Below, piece by piece: positions 60,676-64,000 of a stretch of DNA of 64,000 bases. Origin of the DNA: CAINEC01 sp046052065 (GTDB lineage: Bacteria > Bacteroidota > Bacteroidia > AKYH767-A > OLB10); the NCBI GenBank assembly GCA_046052065.1, contig JBJOND010000002.1, positions 31,248-95,247 on the forward strand, in the 5' to 3' direction. The notes beneath the pieces were generated by a model. The model was not told where the DNA came from. It was given only the letters and a program-made list of their open reading frames with translations, and did not search any database. The position numbers and the translations under genes were made by a program. Numbering within the stretch: position 1 is the stretch's first letter; each line of letters begins with the position of its first letter.

Positions 60676-61899
60676 ATGGAAAAAAAACTTTATCATTCAC
60701 CATTTAACATTGCAGTTTTAGCAGCTGGCTTAGGTTTCTTTATTGATGCATTTGATTTGTTTTTGTTCAATGTTTATCGGATTCCTTCTTTGAAAGAATT
60801 AGGATTAAGTGGAGAAACATTAACCAGAACAGGAGAATATTTACTATCCGTTCAGATGTTAGGAATGATGATTGGCGGAGTATTAAGTGGAGTTATTGCC
60901 GATAAAAAAGGACGCGTCACGGTTTTATTTGGATCTATCCTACTCTATTCACTTGCTAATATTGCTAACGGATTTGTAAATGACGTAAATACGTACGCGA
61001 TAGTCCGCTTTTTAGCAGGTGTAGGACTAGCAGGCGAATTAGGTGCGGGCATTACACTCGTAGGAGAAAGCATGAGTATTGAAAAGCGTGGATACGGCAC
61101 CATTCTCGTTGCAACGCTCGGAGGATTAGGTGCTGTTAGTGCTGGACTAGCAGGTGACTTTTTACCTTGGCGAACAGCATTTATTGCAGCTGGAATCGTA
61201 GGCTTTCTTTTATTACTGATGCGAGTAAAATCGATGGAGACAGGAATATTTAAAGAAAGTCAGTCGGTAGCAAAACACAAAGGCTCTTTCCTTCATTTAT
61301 TTAGCAATCGTCAACGAACATTTAAATATTTCGCTTGCATATTGATGGGTGTTCCAATCTGGTATAGTGTGGGATTATTAATTACGTTGTCACCTGAATT
61401 AGCTAAAGAACACAATATCGAATTATTAAAACTCGGACTTTGTTTTATACTATTTCAAACAGGAATTACAAGTGGTGACTTAACCAGTGGCATTTTAAGT
61501 CAGTGGATGAAAAGCAGAAAAAAGGTTTTACTGATTTTTATGAGCATTGCTATTATTGGAACCATATTACATTTCAATCAGCTTTATCTATCCTCAGCAA
61601 TTTATTTCACTTCCTTTCTGATGGGATTCGGATGTGGTTATTTATCTGTTTTTGTAACATCAACATCTGAACACTTTGGAACCAATTTACGCGTTACTGT
61701 AACAGCCACAGTTACTAATTTTATGCGAGGAGCAGTCACGATATTAATACCATTAAGAATCTTTATTCAAAATCAAGGAGGTTTTTCGCTTACCTCCTCC
61801 TTAATAATTACAGGTTGCATAGTGTGGTTTATAGCCATAATGTCAGTTTTATTATTACCTGATACCTACGGAAAAGACCTTCATTTCGTTGAAGAATAA
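60676..61899 (+). CDS. MFS transporter
   Basis: The 407-residue protein has twelve predicted helices and the MFS motif A between helices 2 and 3 (GVIADKKGRVTVL) and a second in the middle loop. The N-terminus FFIDAFDLFLFNVYRIPS and the GELGAGITLVGES motif fit the sugar/organic acid porter-like group of MFS. Its start is 2 nt after the PIG-L stop, so it may take up the product of the secreted enzymes; this is inference. Substrate unknown. Confidence 0.85.
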   Translation: MEKKLYHSPFNIAVLAAGLGFFIDAFDLFLFNVYRIPSLKELGLSGETLTRTGEYLLSVQMLGMMIGGVLSGVIADKKGRVTVLFGSILLYSLANIANGFVNDVNTYAIVRFLAGVGLAGELGAGITLVGESMSIEKRGYGTILVATLGGLGAVSAGLAGDFLPWRTAFIAAGIVGFLLLLMRVKSMETGIFKESQSVAKHKGSFLHLFSNRQRTFKYFACILMGVPIWYSVGLLITLSPELAKEHNIELLKLGLCFILFQTGITSGDLTSGILSQWMKSRKKVLLIFMSIAIIGTILHFNQLYLSSAIYFTSFLMGFGCGYLSVFVTSTSEHFGTNLRVTVTATVTNFMRGAVTILIPLRIFIQNQGGFSLTSSLIITGCIVWFIAIMSVLLLPDTYGKDLHFVEE

Positions 61900-61915
61900 A
61901 TTAGAATTATCTTTG
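61889..61915 (+). promoter_or_regulatory. Promoter of the subtilase gene
   Basis: TTG (61889-61891), 16 nt, then TATCTTTG (61908-61915). The ATG follows 19 nt later at 61935. It overlaps the 3' end of the MFS gene. Confidence 0.6.
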
Positions 61916-61934
61916 TCAAACAGAAAACTATATC

Positions 61935-63497
61935 ATGAAAAAACTTCTTTTATTAGGCTTAGCCCTTACCTCATTTAACTTTTCACATGCTCAGGAAAAT
62001 AGCAATGAAAATGTACTTGACTTAACTCGCAATGCGATGAAAAGCTGGCAACATAATGATCCAGCTAAAGATCGTTTTACAGGAATATCTACCAATACTG
62101 CCTTGTCTAAAATTTCAGATCCAAACAATTTTAAAGATATCGTTGTAGCAGTTATGGATGGTGGAACGGATGTAGAACACGAAGATTTAAAAAATAATTT
62201 GTGGATAAACACCAAAGAAGTAGCAGGCAATGGAATTGATGACGACAAAAATGGTTACATCGATGATATCTATGGCTGGAATTTTATAGGTGGTAAAAAT
62301 GGTGATGTTGGTCCTGATAATATAGAGCTAACACGTCTCTATAAATTAGGAAAAGAAAAATTGCCCTCTCAATACAATTGGAAAACAATTAAAAAAGCGT
62401 ATGCTAAAAAAGTAAAAGAGAATAAGAAAATGAAGGAGTTTGTTGACGGCATCAACAACATGTTTGATGGTGCAGAGAAACAAGCAAATAAAACTGTATT
62501 AACAGCAGCCGACTTACAAAATTATCAAGCAAAAGGAGCTACATTGAAATTAATCAAGAAAGCAATTGTTGGAGCATTAGCTCAGGGTGCTGATTACAAT
62601 GATATAAAAAACTCATTATTAGAAGGCAAAAAACAAATTGATAATGCAGTAAATTATCATATGAATACTGCTTTTGATTCACGCGAAATTGTTGGTGATA
62701 ACTACAGTAATTTGAATGAAAAGAATTATGGCAACAATAGTGTTGCTGGTCCTGATGCATTACATGGAACTCATGTTGCTGGTATTATTGGAGCAGTAAG
62801 AAATAACGACTTAGGAATGGATGGTGTTGCTGATCACGTAAAAATTATGGTGGTGCGTGTAGTACCTGATGGTGATGAGCGAGATAAAGATGTAGCTAAT
62901 GGAATTCGTTATGCAGTTGATAATGGAGCACAAATCATCAATATGAGTTTTGGAAAAAGCTATTCTCCAAATAAAGAAGTAGTTGATGAAGCAGTAAAAT
63001 ATGCTGAATCGAAAGGAGTATTAATTATTCATGCAGCTGGAAATGATAATAGTGACAATGACCAATCAGCTAACTATCCAAATGCAAAATATAGCAATGG
63101 AACTGTTGCATCTAATTGGATTGAAGTAGGTGCTTCTGATATGTCAGGTAAGGCTGCTGCCTTTTCTAATTACGGTAAAACAACAGTAGATTTATTTGCA
63201 CCGGGAGTAGAAATTTACTCTGCTTTACCAGGTAGTAAATACGGTAACGAAAGCGGAACTAGCATGGCATCTCCAGTAGTTGCAGGTGTTACAGCATTAG
63301 TATGGTCTTATTTTCCAAATCTAACAGCTGGGCAGGTACGTGAAGTAATTATTAACTCGGTAGAGGTGGATAACGAAACGACAACTTTACCAGGAAACTC
63401 AAAGAAAATTGTCCCTTTTAATACTTTAAGTAAAACAGGCGGAAGAATTAATGCTGCAAAAGCAATTGAAAATGCAGCTAAATTGAGTGTGAACTAA
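61935..63497 (+). CDS. S8 (subtilisin-like) serine protease with large insert
   Basis: The 520-residue protein has a signal peptide (about 1-20) and the catalytic triad Asp75 (VMDGGTD), His277 (LHGTHVAGI) and Ser443 (GTSMASPVV). Between Asp and His lies an insert of roughly 140 extra residues compared with subtilisin; it is Lys-rich and helical (AYAKKVKENKKMKEF, then DGINNMFDG). Oxyanion Asn is in HAAGNDNSD. There is no T9SS sorting domain at the C-terminus, so it may stay in the periplasm or membrane. The next gene overlaps its stop (TAATG). Confidence 0.9.
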   Translation: MKKLLLLGLALTSFNFSHAQENSNENVLDLTRNAMKSWQHNDPAKDRFTGISTNTALSKISDPNNFKDIVVAVMDGGTDVEHEDLKNNLWINTKEVAGNGIDDDKNGYIDDIYGWNFIGGKNGDVGPDNIELTRLYKLGKEKLPSQYNWKTIKKAYAKKVKENKKMKEFVDGINNMFDGAEKQANKTVLTAADLQNYQAKGATLKLIKKAIVGALAQGADYNDIKNSLLEGKKQIDNAVNYHMNTAFDSREIVGDNYSNLNEKNYGNNSVAGPDALHGTHVAGIIGAVRNNDLGMDGVADHVKIMVVRVVPDGDERDKDVANGIRYAVDNGAQIINMSFGKSYSPNKEVVDEAVKYAESKGVLIIHAAGNDNSDNDQSANYPNAKYSNGTVASNWIEVGASDMSGKAAAFSNYGKTTVDLFAPGVEIYSALPGSKYGNESGTSMASPVVAGVTALVWSYFPNLTAGQVREVIINSVEVDNETTTLPGNSKKIVPFNTLSKTGGRINAAKAIENAAKLSVN

Positions 63498-64000
63498 TGA
63501 GTAATATTTCATTGCCTCTTGCATTTACGCAAAGAATTCAGCAGCAACTGGGCAATGAAGCTGTTTCATTTATTGAAGCTTTAACTACAACACCACCGGT
63601 TTCTATTCGATTAAATCCGAATAAGACTAGTGGTGTTTTGCTAAATGAAAAAATCGATTGGTGTGATACAGCTAGCTATTTAAACGAACGACCTGTATTT
63701 ACATTAGATCCTCGTTTTCATGCTGGTGCATATTATGTGCAAGAAGCGAGTTCGATGTTTATTGGGTTTGCATTAAAGCAGGTAATCGATTTTAATCAAA
63801 CACTATCAGCAATTGATTTATGCGCTGCGCCGGGCGGTAAAACAACTCACCTTTTAAGCTTATTGAATTCAGCTAGTACTTTATTCAGCAATGAAATTAT
63901 CTCTAATCGTAATTCGATATTGCGTGAGAACATTGTTAAGTGGGGCTGCGCTAATGCAATTGTAACACAAGCTAACGCGGATGAATTTGTAACTTCAGGT
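63497..64000 (+). CDS. RsmF/NOL1-type RNA cytosine-C5 methyltransferase, 3'-truncated
   Basis: The ORF starts at the ATG overlapping the subtilase stop (TAATG) and runs off the window after 168 codons. It begins SLPLAFTQRIQQQL and holds VSIRLNPNK, FHAGAYYVQEASSMF, DLCAAPGGKTTHLLSLL and SNEIISNRNSILRENIVKWG. These are the start and SAM-binding motifs of the RsmB/RsmF/NOL1 family of m5C RNA methyltransferases. The catalytic Cys region (PCSG) lies beyond the edge. The overlap with the protease gene suggests co-transcription. Confidence 0.9.
   Translation, partial: MSNISLPLAFTQRIQQQLGNEAVSFIEALTTTPPVSIRLNPNKTSGVLLNEKIDWCDTASYLNERPVFTLDPRFHAGAYYVQEASSMFIGFALKQVIDFNQTLSAIDLCAAPGGKTTHLLSLLNSASTLFSNEIISNRNSILRENIVKWGCANAIVTQANADEFVTSG

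Noticed and set aside
1..64000. tRNA, rRNA, CRISPR arrays, insertion sequences and riboswitches
   Set aside because: I looked through the larger intergenic spaces and saw none, but this was by eye and short RNA genes could be missed; a covariance search would settle it.

Overview
The window is one AT-rich chromosomal segment of a free-living or environmental member of the Bacteroidota; order and genus cannot be fixed from what is here. The assignment rests on several type IX secretion (T9SS) C-terminal sorting domains, a gliding-motility-type (CHU_C) C-terminus, families typical of the phylum (DUF5916, DUF2805, DUF6804, DUF5715, Bacteroidota-type LptD, TlpA/DUF4369), and promoters of the Bacteroidota form (TAnnTTTG with an upstream TTG) in front of many genes. 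There is no rRNA, tRNA, CRISPR array, transposase or prophage that I could recognise.

Layout. 1-12.5 kb: the 3' end of a secreted M43 metalloprotease, an AddB/RecB-like nuclease, a small membrane protein, an exported glutathione peroxidase, an RprXY-like two-component pair, a DUF5916 outer-membrane protein, a thioredoxin-like protein, a putative beta-barrel, and two small membrane genes joined by a stop/start overlap. 12.8-19.2 kb: a TlpA-like thioredoxin lipid/periplasmic protein, then a minus-strand block OmpA/PD40 protein - queE - folD - ffh. 19.2-27.8 kb: an envelope block with lptD facing an operon of amidase, two HdrC/HdrB-like Fe-S proteins and an MlaEFD lipid transporter. 27.9-40.7 kb: M16 protease, T9SS type-B protein, metallo-hydrolase, ParA/ParB, small lipoprotein, YdcF, PhoX-like secreted protein, mnmE and a cytochrome c lipoprotein. 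40.8-48 kb: an accessory STAND/archaeal-type ATPase under a strong inverted repeat, two related NG-domain proteins, a LolA-like protein with an ABC-2 exporter, deoD, and a PKD/T9SS protein. 48.3-55 kb: an atypical SDR with DUF2805, an operon of GH99-like glycosidase, DUF6804 and DUF5715, and an operon MbnP - MauG/MbnH-like dihaem protein - YHYH protein. 55-64 kb: a hairpin-rich G+C-rich intergenic element, an rRNA methyltransferase, an SRPBCC protein, then a plus-strand run of PLD-like secreted protein, PIG-L deacetylase, MFS transporter, subtilase and the start of an RsmF-like methyltransferase.

Themes. The window is dominated by envelope biogenesis (LptD, Mla, LolA-like, OmpA, amidase) and protein export (six T9SS cargo genes). 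The items I rate most worth follow-up are the MbnP/MbnH-like/YHYH operon, the SDR that lacks its catalytic Tyr and is coupled to DUF2805, the Fe-S proteins embedded in the Mla operon, the structured G+C-rich element at 54.99-55.21 kb, the inverted repeat over the ATPase promoter, the 44-residue coupled membrane microprotein, and a group of genes whose start codon lies only 3-8 nt behind a perfect -7 box, which predicts leaderless mRNAs.
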